Shown here: one piece after another, positions 45,698 through 56,828 of the stretch
How positions within the stretch are numbered: the first letter of the stretch is position 1
Layout of the letters: every line of letters begins with the position of its first letter
Assembly: GCA_036346225.1 (NCBI GenBank)
Contig: JARFIW010001104.1
Span: 6,598,001 to 6,662,000 of the forward strand
Reading direction: 5' to 3'
From: Platerodrilus igneus
Taxonomy: Eukaryota > Arthropoda > Insecta > Coleoptera > Lycidae
Length of the DNA stretch: 64,000 nt
Position numbers and translations under genes: made by a program
The notes under the pieces: generated by a model
Told to the model about the DNA's origin: nothing
Database searches by the model: none
Seen by the model: only the letters and a program-made list of their open reading frames with translations

Positions 45698-45703
45698 AAG
45701 ATC

Positions 45704-46360
45704 CCTCCAAGGTAGTAACATGGCTCTCGAGTTTGTAAGGTTCAGAATTTATTAATTGCACGGTGATGGGTTAGTAGAGTTCGTGTAACTTCCCTAAGAC
45801 TTCACAATCATATAAGTTTAAATCTAATGTAACTCTATTTTAATAAAATATTTTCAGCTCTAAATAAGCTATACAAATTAATAAATAATTATCAATATAG
45901 GAATCGAGTTTCGTTTGTGTGGAACAACAACCATATGTTTTAATCATAAAGTCTATTATTGTTTAGAAAATGCTCGTATGAATGCTTAAATCGATAGATG
46001 ATATTCAAATCGTAGTTCCGTTTTAGTTGAAGATACCGTGTGGTGATGTAATTTAAAGTACATTTACGTAAGATAAGGATACCTTTATTTAATTTCGTAT
46101 AAACAAAATTTGTTGATTATTTTTTGGAATTATTCCGTTTATAGAGTATCTGTTATGCTTAACAAGTCGTCAGAATAAAAAATTTACAAAGTTGCATCAA
46201 TTAAAATGGTAAAGTTGAACATTTTACTTTTGAGGAATCATTTATAATTTGAAGATCACTTTTTACATTGTAAAATTGTTTACTCGATTTGAAGTAATCA
46301 AAAATTGATGATCATGTATGAAATAATGTCATCACATGTTCAACTTTGTTTTTAAAATCA
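45704..46360. other. Gene-free right flank of the Polinton
   Basis: A+T-rich, no conserved frame or repeat recognised. Confidence 0.45.
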
Positions 46361-46364
46361 TCAT

Positions 46365-47395
46365 CATCAAGTCTTCAGTCTTGGTTCTGGTTGGACGCGT
46401 ATTCTTATTGTTGCCTATTCTGAGCTAACCTACACATTTCCCCGAAATTCCCACAGTCTACATCTTTCACTATCTGCGTACAATAGTCTGATCTAGGTCT
46501 GCATCTACCTCTTCTTTTTCCTATATCTGCTTGTAATATATTCCGTACTATTCCCCAAAAATTCCTTAGAACGTATCCTGTCCTATTTCACCTATTTTTT
46601 TTGTTTTACACAGATATCGTTATTCCCCTACTAATTCTATAACCTCTTTGTTATTAACTTTATGCTATCATCATAATACATCTGAAGCAAAACATTCGAA
46701 AAGACTTTTTTGTTTTCCTGTCTGCTTCTCTTACTGTCCCTATTTCATAGGCGCACAGTACTGTGCTCCACACATATGCTTCCAACACTTTTGTCGTCGT
46801 TTCTATATTTGTTGTCTTCGAACATAGCCGCTGCTCGTTCTTGTTAGATACAGTTCTGTTCCCTTTCTATTGTTTTGTAAATATATACCCTATTTTACCA
46901 ATATTCAGTGGTATGTGAAGGGGGTTAAGCAACCTGTGATTACCAAGATCCTCCAACTGTTTCAGATTTGCCGGATTTTCCAATAAATTCTATCACACAA
47001 CCAAAATTAGTTGAAAATATTGCAAAACCAATACTTGTATTTGTTTCTAGTACTCATCAGGTTTAAGTGCAATTAATTTTTCGTCATTAGGTTTTCCGTC
47101 TTGGAACAGATTGGACGCGTGCGTCTACTGATTTCTAGCCCACACAGTTTCCTGACATTGCTACAGCCTAGATACAGCTCAGTTCTCCTTCTATTGTTTT
47201 CTAAATATATGTTCTATTTCACCGATATTCAGACATTTGCTAAATTAATAGTTTTCCAATAAATCCTTTCGCACTATCAGGATTAGTTGAGAATATTACA
47301 AAACCAACACTTGTGGTTGCTTATAATAATCATCAGGCTTATGTACAATAATTTTTTTCGTCTAAGGTTTTCCGTCTTGGAACTGGTTGGACGCG
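46365..47395 (-). repeat. LINE 3' end with tandem 3' tails
   Basis: On the minus strand, about 46880-46380 aligns with the last 400 bp of the LINE at the left edge (the blocks translating to GNFGEMCRLAQNR-like text and the end CGTCCAACCAGAACCAAGAC), with a (GAT)n-like tail near 46365. The 3' part is then repeated: a unit from about 46852 to 47114 returns as 47177-47395. Both end in TTTTCCGTCTTGGAAC ... TTGGACGCG. The second copy is cut at 47395 by the next element. No intact ORF. Confidence 0.65.
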
Positions 47396-47948
47396 AGTTA
47401 TGTATCCCCCAATTTATCTATATATTAAATAATAGAATCTAATAGAAACTTATTAGAAATAGTTAAATAAATCATAAGTCAATTGCAACAACATAGTGCA
47501 AGGATAAACCAGACAGGTTATTAAACAGTTCATGAGAACGGATGCAATACAATGTATTCCAGACGATAGTGATACTGCAAGTGGCAGGTAACAGACGGTT
47601 AAGATATCGCAATTACCTAGAAAATAAGATTGTAACAATGTAACAAAGTATAGAATTAAGAGTAAAGCAGGTATGAGATCTGCAAGTTCCCACAGCCATG
47701 TGAAGGGGTAGGAACATATAAAAAGCCCTGGAGCTCAAGAATCCGGCAGTCAGTTAACGTATTCAGTTTTAGCATTGCAGTTTGCTTAAGCGACTCACAA
47801 TATTAGTTCAATTAATTAATTTATTTTGATTTAAAGTTACAATCAGTTTATCAAAATTTCACATTAATTTCTGTAACAATTAAAATAAATTTGTTAAGTA
47901 TTGGAAGTGTTTTTTAAAAACGCAACTACCAAAACCCGAACCTTAACT
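47396..47948 (+). repeat. 5' LTR of the errantivirus-type element
   Basis: 553 bp, AGTTATGTATCC ... CCTTAACT. It contains a TATAAAA at about 47719 in a G+C-richer promoter-like stretch and an AATAAA near 47883. It is directly followed by GGTGCAGTCCTACGG. Confidence 0.88.
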
Positions 47949-47965
47949 GGTGCAGTCCTACGGAT
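47947..47965 (+). promoter_or_regulatory. Primer-binding site, tRNA-Ser-like
   Basis: CTGGTGCAGTCCTACGGAT right after the LTR resembles the tRNA-Ser primer site of 17.6/297-type errantiviruses, with a few changes. Confidence 0.5.
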
Positions 47966-48126
47966 GTCAAAAGGGCACTAAGAATTAAAAAATCGAAAAA
48001 CTGGCGACCAAGAGCTTCAATTCGCAATTTTGGCAGAACCCAAACGGAAGTTGGTCAAGATATAGAAATCAATCGAATCCAACAAACCAAACCAACGTGG
48101 ACAACGTACAAGCATCGACGAAGTCC

Positions 48127-48160
48127 ATGGAACCATCGAAGAAATTAATGTAAGTTCATT
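48127..48160 (+). promoter_or_regulatory. Leader mini-ORF with splice donor, candidate for spliced env mRNA
   Basis: ATG at 48127 followed by seven codons (MEPSKKL) and then GTAAGT at 48150. Errantivirus env is made from a spliced mRNA with the donor in the leader, so this is a plausible donor. The frame join to the visible env start would hit a stop with the nearest acceptor (TTTCAG ending at 51003), so the exact acceptor is unclear. Confidence 0.4.
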
Positions 48161-49598
48161 TCCTTAAACCAAATTGATTCTTTACAAATTATTGATATTT
48201 GCTAGTATATGAAAATTTTTTTATTATTTAATGTACATAGTTTTATTTTTGCCATTTAACGAAAATATTCACTTATAAATTAAGGGAATTGTTTTTAAAC
48301 ACAAAAGATTATTTTTAAAGCAAAAGAGACTTGATTTTAAAGAGATTTTTAAAGCAAAAGAGAATTTGTTTTGAAACAAGAGACTTTTTAGAACAAAAAA
48401 GTACAAACAATTATTACCAAAATAACTGGTGCACAATTATTAATTTAATACTAAACGTAACCGAAGTACGAATAATTATTAATACGAAAACGCAACGGTT
48501 TAATCCAGCAAACAAAAATAGAACGCAATTAACTCATTATTTAATACCAGAAACTTAGAACACAATTCTTACATACAAGCAGTAACACTAACGATTTAAA
48601 TTACAGAAACGCACTCTGCAAAATATTATTAACCTAAACCATTGAACCATAATTAATTAAAAACAAGCGTGCAAACCTAAAGGGCAATCTTCGCATAAGA
48701 TAAGACCGGAAATTCAGCAGTGAATAAAACATCATTCATCCAACGCATCGTTATTAAAAGTTATTTTAGTACGAAAAGCTAAGTATAACAAAGCAACTAC
48801 TAAAAAGATTCATTCGAAAACGCATCGCAATGTCCAAATATAACGAAATACAATTATTAAACGTAATATTTATGCTGTAATTAATAAATTAAAAACGCAA
48901 ACTATTAATCCTCGCTCCAACTAAAAACAACCTCTCAGAAAAGTATTAATAACTCCAATAAACATAATTGCATATTATACAAAAGCATTTACGCAATTAA
49001 ATTTATCACGAAACTAAATTACATCTTTAAGTAGACATAAAACCTTATTGTATAAATTATAAAGACAATTATTACAACAAAACGATAAACTGAAAATTTG
49101 CAACTAAAATTAAAACTCAAAGGCGACGAGACACGACACATTTTACACGGTTAAAAAATTACAATCACTCACGGATAAAAGATAACTATTACAGGCTTAA
49201 TAAAATCAGCAGAATTAAAAGTAAAATAAGTCATAACTGACGCAAAATACACAAAGTGAAGTAGTTACCGCAAGAAATTATTTATTCACATCGAAAACCT
49301 TTCAGGAAGCATACTTAAGTACCATTTACGACAAATTAACGTCCGCGAAATAAAAATAAACTAAATCAAGACAACAACAATTAACCAGACATTATCGAGC
49401 ATAAATCCCACGAATTAATTACCGCACCGTGTAACTAAGTACAAATATAAGCAACTACGATTCTTTAAATAACTCAACATACTTCAAACTGAAAATTAAT
49501 GAACCCAATCAAAAGTAGAAACAGTACAAACTGCAAAATAAATTTTAGTTTTTACAAAATTCGAAACTGAGCAAAAGCGAAAGCAACCCTTAACCAAA
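48161..49598 (+). other. Long A-rich leader of the errantivirus-type element
   Basis: No coding frame. The plus strand is strongly A-rich, the usual bias of retroelement RNA. No second element ends are seen. Confidence 0.5.
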
Positions 49599-50630
49599 AT
49601 GAGTTTAAACATGAAACTTTACCTTGAAACGATCCCAATCTTCAATGGAGAGAAGCTCACCTCTTGAATTTTATCCGAGCATACGAAATATCTTTGAAAA
49701 CCTTCTACCAACCCGGAGATAACAAAATAATGAATTACTCTTACGCCTGATAATAAGTAAACTAGCCAGACGGGCACTAACACTAATTGCCAGCCGAGAT
49801 GACCTTGAAGAATGGCAGGACTTTAAACTCATATTAATTGCATATTTTGGTGACCAACCTAAAATAAAATGCCGTGTACGAGACTTGATATACTTCAGAA
49901 AGGAAAACAACCAATCCTCGTATCAATTTGGAATGGAATGCCAAGATATGAGAAGTCTAATCCTAACGAAACTAAAAATCGAAGAACCCGATCAAAATAT
50001 TCGCCATTTAAAAACAAAAATGTATGACAAAATGGCACTGGACACATATATAAATGCATTATCAGAACGACTATCAGATAAAATCATATTCCAATGTCCC
50101 CAAAACCTAAAAGAACATGAACATGATAAAAGAAGAAGAACATGTAATGTATTACCAAAACAGACTATAAAACCTCAACGCAAATAAAAGTTATTCACCA
50201 ATAAAAACTATACAAGCCGCGAGACAAACAATCCCCCAACAAAAATTCACACCCTTCGACGCACAAACAAATCGACCGCGATTTAGTAACCCAAATTTCA
50301 ACAATACGAATTTTGATAATCAATATAAACATTTTTCAAAACCAACGTTCAACCCAAATTTTACGAAATCCACATTTCAACCAAGATTCAACCAAAACGT
50401 GAATCAACAAAGACCAGCATTCAGCGCGAACCCAATTAGAAATACATCAATGATAAATAACAATAACAATTTTAATAACTATTACAAACCAACGCCCATG
50501 GATACCTCATCTTGTAACACTAGACCAAATACAAAAATAACACATATCCGACCAAACCCTCATCAAAAACGCAATTTTACATCGGAAGAACTATTTCATC
50601 AAGAAGTAGAAAACAACAAATTTTACATCC
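49599..50630 (+). pseudogene. Errantivirus gag, broken
   Basis: Starts at the ATG at 49599 (MSLNMKLYLETIPIFNGEK), hits a TGA after about 22 codons (near 49665), then is readable in shifting frames: a helical capsid-like part with DLIYFRKENNQSSYQFG and KMYDKMALDTYINALSERLS (49885-50187), then an Asn/Pro/Gln-rich tail (50200-50620). At least three frame breaks. Capsid-like role inferred from family. The tail fuses without a gap to integrase sequence at about 50630, the deletion junction. Confidence 0.75.
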
Positions 50631-51062
50631 TTAGAATTAACTTTAGGACATTCAGATTTACGCAACCCTTACGACATACATTATAATAAGTAAGTATATC
50701 AACAACACGCTAAAGATCACAAATAAAAACTAAAAGTAACCTATAACAAAGTAAAAGATAAATTAGATAATGACAAGGAATGTATCTCCACAACCCGTAA
50801 TAAGAATACCGACGCAAATAAATTTTCAATAGGACAAACCGTATATGAGAAAAATTTTCTAAGTAAAAGACACAAAACGGCACCCAGTAATTTAGGCCCA
50901 TTTAAAATTAAGAGAATATCCGACAAAAATATAGCAGTAGTAGACAACGGCAAAATAACGAAGTACGTTCACTTGAAAAACTTAAGACACCCTGTAATTT
51001 CAGATAGACAATCATCACCCTTGCCGTCAACCTCTGCCCAGGCAGAACGGACAATGAAATAG
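50631..51062 (+). pseudogene. Integrase C-terminal remnant of the errantivirus-type element
   Basis: Begins with text matching the end of an errantivirus integrase (ELTLGHSDLRNPYDIHY) and continues to FSIGQTVYEKNFLSKRHKT and GPFKIKRIS, the usual C-terminal domain, ending at the TAG at 51060-51062. A few stops interrupt. Everything from protease to the integrase core is missing upstream. Confidence 0.75.
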
Positions 51063-51523
51063 TAATAGAGGATATAAAAAACAACCCCGGTATACTACCA
51101 ATAAAATTAGGCGGAATGCAAAACACAATCGACTATTGGACATTCGCACAAAAGTTCGACCTAACAGAATTAAAACAAGAATTTCAAACAATCACAGAAA
51201 ATTATTACCGATTAAACCAATCAATGGACACAGCAAAATTCCGAAGAGAATACGCAATAGAAATGATTTATTACAACGGTATAATAAAAAGCATTTTAAG
51301 AAGCATAGAAGATAAATTCAATAGATTGATACCGACAGAACAAACTACGAGACGAAAAAGAGGACTAATCAACAGATTAGGTAGCATAGTAAAAGCTATC
51401 ACATGCAATTTAGTTAATCAAGACGCAGAACGTTATGACAACGCAATACAACAATTAATTGAAAACCAAAACGACACAAAAACCATAATCAGCAACCAAA
51501 TATCACTAACTCAATCAACAATT
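51008..51523 (+). pseudogene. Errantivirus env, N-terminal half
   Basis: Overlaps the integrase end in another frame. A short hydrophobic stretch (TIITLAVNLC) may be what is left of the signal peptide. A basic cleavage site RRKR followed by GLINRLGSIVKAIT (about 51350-51400) is the furin site and fusion-peptide region typical of F-type envelope proteins of errantiviruses. Helical heptad-like sequence follows. The frame is cut at 51523 by the solo LTR. Broken, so no functional envelope. Confidence 0.8.
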
Positions 51524-53486
51524 TGTAACGATTTTATTTCCTATCTAAATGTGTTCATATAATTAACCTATTTATTTAATAATAAACAATATAATGCATA
51601 ATAATGCTACAAAACCCATTAAATAAATATTACCTATTGCCCAATAAAGTATTAGCATTCAATTCAAATTAAAATTTAATTTATACGGTGACAAAATAAA
51701 CTTTTCATTTAGTATCATTCCTAGAGCTCTATCTGTTAAGAAATTGTAAGGTAATCTTGTTTCCGAGCAGTAACTCGCTTGACATGAGGACACTTCCAAT
51801 ACAGCTGTGGTGAAAGCAAGTCGAATTGTTCCTTGAACCCGAGGACAATGGTTTTTGCAGTTTTTTCGTGTTGGAAGCACGTACGATTTAAGTTGTTTTA
51901 GGAGAATGTCATCTCCGAAAAGCACTTTTGTGTGTCCACTTGTTGGAACAGCTCGTAGATGACGAGAAATTTTTGTTGAAGGGCCGTGGTAACAGTAAGT
52001 AAAATTTGATTCTGTAACCATATTAAGTAAAGATTTTTAGTGCAACTTTGAATTAACATGCAACGTTTGATAATATTCGTAGTTTAATTTATACGTAAAA
52101 CAACTTTACATATAGTATTCAACGTTTGATATAATATTTATTTTGGAAATAATGTTCGTAATTTTAATTTATACGTAACGCAACTTTAATTAATATGCAG
52201 TTTGTTAATGGTGTGAAAATTGGAAATAATGTTTAGTTTGGAAAAAACATACAACCTTTAGTTAACAGGAGACTGGTTTAACGTAATTTTAATTAAATGC
52301 ACTAGAAGAATATATAGGATTTTCGCTTTGTTCGAGTGTGGATCTGTAAGCAGCAAAATTATTTGTTCCGGACTTGAGATTTCTTTATTTTAATGCTGAG
52401 GCAAGACGCCTAGCAGGTATATTTCTATCAGACGGACATATGGTATGTAAAAATTTGTTTTCGTATGTTAGCTGAACTATGGACATAGCAGTTAGATAAT
52501 TTTTTGTTTAATCAAGTTATTTAAAATTTAAAATAGGTCAAGGACAGACTATAAATATATTTTTCAATATTAAACAATAGGAATCTGTAAATTTTACATT
52601 CCTTAATCTTTTATTAATTCACCGAAACTACGGAAGATGTCATTATGTGATAGAGAAAGTAAATTCTTCTATTTAAGAAAAATTAGAAATTAAACTTTTA
52701 TGTTTACTATTTCATTAATAACTAACTGGAATTATTTATTGTGAGGTTATGGTAGATCTACCCAAACCAACATTTTTGTTATCAGTAAGTAACAGTTTAG
52801 AAAGCAACTTTATGCTTAATCAATTTGTTAATAAAACTTGGCTAAATATTTCCACATTTAACTTGAACGGTACTGATTTTATCCAGTGCCTTTGTAAATA
52901 ATTTTCACAAATTAATTTAATCAAAAATACATAATAAATGAAAGGATATTTTGTAAAAAAGCACGTTAATTGAATACAAAAGAATAGATTTTTATTTTTG
53001 AACAAGACTATTCTTTTTAATTAGAATGAATGAAAGTTGATTCGAATTGAATTTTAAAATTTTGAGTATAAATGCACAAACAGTGCTATTCTTTGTTTAA
53101 TCTGTTCACAGGTGAAGGAGTGAAGTACTAAGGTCAAAGTCGAGCCATAAGGTAAGAAACTTTAGGGATTATGTTGTCTTTAACAAAATGTATAGCGGTT
53201 ATAGAATAAAGGTTTCCGCATTCGCCTTGTACAAGGGACTTGAGTAAGGTCTTCTCTGTATAGAAAAATACGGTGGCGCCTTATTCTTCATATTTTTGGT
53301 CGCAATCCAACCCCGACCCACAGCTCATGTTCCACCCAGAGCATATAGTTCGACTAGCCGCTTTGCCTTTGAGATTTCCACAACTTTGGGCCATTTTCCA
53401 TCAGAACTTGCCGTGGGCTCTATTCGCTTTCCGGAAATTCTCGTAAAATAAAATCCCATAATAAGTAGAAAGGCTATAAATTATAA
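51524..53486 (+). repeat. Solo LTR inside env
   Basis: 1,963 bp, starting TGTAACGATTTTATT, flanked by AATT at 51520-51523 and 53487-53490. The right terminus reads ATTATA where GTTACA is expected, two transitions away. Its first 120 bp match the LTR end next to a polypurine tract at 59183-59303 (in reverse). An internal part (53095-53435) matches 24140-24510 in reverse. It therefore belongs to a family with several copies in this window. Confidence 0.7.
51659..52021 (-). CDS. Unrecognised ORF inside the solo LTR
   Basis: 120 codons on the minus strand with higher G+C than its surroundings and five or more cysteines (TYCYHG, KNCKNHCPR, SSCQASYC). There is no signal peptide or membrane segment. 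The composition looks more coding-like than typical LTR sequence, but no partner gene, splice pair or known family supports it. It could be a captured host exon or a chance frame. Confidence 0.25.
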   Translation of the reverse strand: MVTESNFTYCYHGPSTKISRHLRAVPTSGHTKVLFGDDILLKQLKSYVLPTRKNCKNHCPRVQGTIRLAFTTAVLEVSSCQASYCSETRLPYNFLTDRALGMILNEKFILSPYKLNFNLN

Positions 53487-54625
53487 AATTCAACGAAACA
53501 TTGAGAAAGTTAGTAAGAAATCAGGACAGTATAACCAACCGAATACAGACCCTTAAACCAACATGCAAACTACCATGTTAGGTATGCGAGATCTAATTAG
53601 ATTTAATACAATATTTACTCAAATAATATCAACCCTTACTTTAATTCAACAAATTTTAGTAACTTTAGAAAACGCAGTAACATTTGCAAAATTGAACACC
53701 TTAAACTCTAGTATCATTGAACCAACCGATTTATTAAAGGAATTATTAAAAATTAGATCATTTATAACTAGCAGTAAACTACCTTTTGATGAAATAGAAT
53801 CAAACATTCTAATATTTGAAAAAATAGCTATAGTTAAAGGCTACATTAAGAATAACGAAATAATATTTTTAATAGAGATCCCACTAGTAGAAAGTAACAA
53901 CTATAATTATTATTATTTATTTGCCTTTTCCAATGAAAGTTACTAGCACATACCAAGTAATCATACCCAAAACCAAATTCCTATCCTTAAATGAACTAAG
54001 ATATGGTTATACAAACGAACAATGTACCGAAGTAACACCAAACTGATATTTACACCAATCGTTGACGACAACAACCAATCAAGAAGACAGCCCTTGCGAA
54101 GTACAACTATTAAAATTTTCGAATCATTACGAAAACTGTAAAGCAAAACTCGTACAAATAACCACCATAAAAATTCAAAAGGTTACAGAAAACAAATGGA
54201 TCGTCATTTTCCCCACAGAAGTAATAGCAACCATCCACTGCAATCAAGATGAAAATAACCTAGCACTAGCCGGAAGCAAATTAATTGCCCTTAAAGAAGA
54301 CTGTTATGTAAAACGAAAGACGAAATAATCAGAGTTTATCAAGACCCCATAGCAGCAAAGAAACTCGCAAACTTACTGGAACTACAGTTCAAGATAGAAC
54401 AACAAGAAGACGAAGAAATAAATAGTCGAAAAACCCATGCAGCTAGAGCATCTAGACTTAGACGACCTCAACCACGGCATGAAATTAATGGAAAACTACA
54501 AAGAACATTTAAGTGAACTCAAAGTGCCCAAGTTACACTATGACAATATAAGTGTTTGGACAATTGTGTTAATCATTCTAATAATTTTTCTAATAATTAT
54601 ATGTATTTTACAAAATGTATCTTAG
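53487..54625 (+). pseudogene. Errantivirus env, C-terminal half
   Basis: Env resumes right after the LTR with a heptad-like helix (NETLRKLVRNQDSITNRIQTL), then MRDLIRFNTIFTQII. Frame changes lie near 53555 and 53920, and a TGA near 54046. A Cys-bearing ectodomain part (54062-54328) follows. The last piece (54437-54625) ends in a hydrophobic membrane anchor (WTIVLIILIIFLIIICIL) with almost no cytoplasmic tail. The layout matches class-typical F-like env proteins. Confidence 0.8.
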
Positions 54626-54779
54626 ATATAAGAATAAAGGAAACATTTTTAGATTTAAGGAAACAAAGAGAAATAAAGAAACAAAAAGAGTACCATTAGA
54701 AACAATAAATTTTAAATATTAAATTGAATAATGAATTTTATGAATTTAAAAATTAAGTAAAACCTTAATTTTTCATTTA

Positions 54780-55055
54780 CGTCGGGAGGAGTTATGTATC
54801 GCCCAATTATCTATATATTAAATAATAGAATCTAATAGAAACTTATTAGAAATTGTTAAAGAAATTAAAAGTCAATTGCAACAATGTAATACAAGGACAA
54901 TTAATAAACTTTATTAACAGTTCATGAGAACGGATGCAATACAATGTATTCCAGACGATAGTGATACTGCAGGTGGCAGGTCACAGACGGTTTAGATATC
55001 GCAATTACCTATAAAATAAGATTGTAACAATGTAACAAAGTATAGAATTAAGAGT
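54780..55055 (+). repeat. Polypurine tract and truncated 3' LTR of the errantivirus-type element
   Basis: GTCGGGAGG just before AGTTATGTATCGCCC at 54790. The LTR matches the first 265 bp or so of the 5' LTR, then stops at AAGAGT, where a TGTAAC LTR begins. Confidence 0.85.
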
Positions 55056-56828
55056 TGTAACGATTTTTTTTCTCTCTAATTGGCTCCGCTAGCCTCACGC
55101 ATGGGCGCTAGTGTAACGAATTTTCCTGGCCAATCCCACACATGGGTGCCAGTGAAATGTTTTCCTATATTTCTCTGGCCGACACTACTTTATTATCACC
55201 ATGCTCCAAGTCAGGTGTCTGCAAAACAAAGTCTTCCGACGTAACTAGGGGTCTATTCCTTGGGTAGAGCTATGAGCAATGGGGGGGTAAGTCGAAATCT
55301 GTAGGGGGGTCACACTCAAACTAAAACAACCAGGCGCCACCAAGTCCAGATTGATTTATGTTAATGGCATGGCAAATTTCTAAGGGCGGACGTGGAGACC
55401 CAAAGAAAAAAGATCGCCTTGTTGACACAAAACTTGTCTTAACAGAATAAGACGCTGTTCCTGTAAGGAAAAATAATAATTAAGTCACATAGAAAATGGG
55501 AACACAATTTGCGTCCTCAAATATACCTAAAATGCATAGAGAATATTTTCTACATAAGGGTGTCATAAAATTTAACTCTTATTGCTTTTTGTTTATCAGG
55601 TCTGATCAAACTAGATCAGAATAAAAGACTTTAAGCGTGGATTATAAATTTACTAGAGAGAATTTTTCCGTTTCTGTAAATAAAATTCAATGCTATAAAA
55701 TAAAATGAATACTTGAAATACTTGCAAAGTTAATGTAAGGTTTATCAACTTGATCCTTACTCAAATATATTACAATCCAGTGTGACTGGTTATACTAAGG
55801 TTTCATAACCCAATCAGATCTGTGTAGGTCATTTACAAATTAATATACAAAATTTTCTCTTTAAGTTAACGGTATTAAAATCAATTTGAAGTCAAAATAT
55901 TCACAAAGATATTCTCTAATTTTATCAAAGGTGGTAGTAATGTAATACTAAACATCTGTTAGCAATTGTGCAATTGTTGACGGCATATTTCAAACAAACA
56001 GGTGACGTAACCGCAGCTGTTAATTTATGTTGAAGCCACGTGTAGTCACATATCTACGAAACTAAGTAAAATTAAATTTGATACTGGAGAAAACCAGCTT
56101 AACTACAGATAAACTGAATAACAAATTTGTACTTCTATAAAACGAAACGAAATAATGTGCTTTCAGAATGAAGTACTGAGAAAGTTCTTAAATCTACTAC
56201 GAACCAAATCCCGGGCTGCTGTCCTTGGTTAGATTGGGAACTGCATCCCCGTGCGGAATCTGCAGCTAATTATTCCTGCTTTCCATGCTTCAAATACAGG
56301 TGTTGCAGCGAAGTGTGTTTCTTACTTTGATTCAAAATGCATAAATTTTGTAGCGTAATCTTCCATTGTCTAATCTTCGTTATAAATATAATTTTCCATT
56401 GCGTTGTTTATAAGTCGTAGTTCGTAAGTTGTAGTTGCGCTAAACAAATTGTTAAATTAGGTACTATGATAACGAATATACAATACCAACCGTTACTCAG
56501 GAAGTGTGTCACATAAATAATGCGACCCGGAGGTCACTCGCCATTAATTTCAAATGCATGCTGTCGCTGCTCTTACCTATCGACGTGTGCTTTTGCCGCG
56601 TTCTTCTATCGTGGGTGGGTCCCGTGTGGGGTTGTCAAACCTCTCACGCGCGCGCCTGTGGCTGTGGAATACACCGAACTCCGAAACAAATAGACTAACG
56701 ACTCTAGATACTGTATTAATGTAAGGATTTGATTGTTACACGTATTATTACTTTAGTTAATAAAGGTGTTTTAACATTCGTTGTACCTTTCATGAATAGA
56801 TTTTTACTGCGAAAATAAAATTGTTACA
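55056..56828 (-). repeat. 3' LTR of the gypsy element
   Basis: 1,773 bp, TGTAAC at one end and GTTACA at the other. Near its 3' end (minus strand) two related blocks, GGCACCCATGTGTGGG and GCGCCCATGCGTGAGG, each followed by CGTTACA, suggest a small terminal duplication. The adjacent polypurine tract is AGGAAAGGGTAG (minus strand, 56840-56829). Confidence 0.8.

Larger units (their letters stand above)
27074..45703. mobile_element. Polinton/Maverick (adintovirus-like) element with target-site duplication
   Basis: Element 27080-45697 (18,618 bp) is bounded by AAGATC at 27074-27079 and 45698-45703, the 6-bp duplication characteristic of Polinton integration. The ends are inverted repeats starting AGTAGAGGGGTAAGGCC. 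Inside are all hallmark Polinton genes: integrase, protein-primed DNA polymerase B, A32-type packaging ATPase, adenain-like protease, and penton-like and hexon-like capsid proteins, plus a phospholipase-A2-type virion protein. Known biology: such elements are integrated relatives of adintoviruses and adenoviruses and can form virions. This copy has a 4-kb hAT insertion and several broken genes, so it is not autonomous as it stands. Confidence 0.95.
47396..55055 (+). mobile_element. Errantivirus-type LTR element, pol-deleted
   Basis: 5' LTR, primer site, long leader, gag, a scrap of integrase, env, polypurine tract and a truncated 3' LTR are present in that order. LTRs start AGTTA and the 5' one ends TAACT, as in insect errantiviruses (gypsy, 17.6, 297). 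About 3 kb of pol (protease, RT, RNase H, most of integrase) is missing. The two LTRs differ at many positions over the 260 comparable bases, so the insertion is old. It has received a solo LTR in env and a gypsy element in its 3' LTR. Confidence 0.85.

Noticed and set aside
49671..49910. Minus-strand ORF opposite the errantivirus gag
   Set aside because: Shadow of the gag coding strand.
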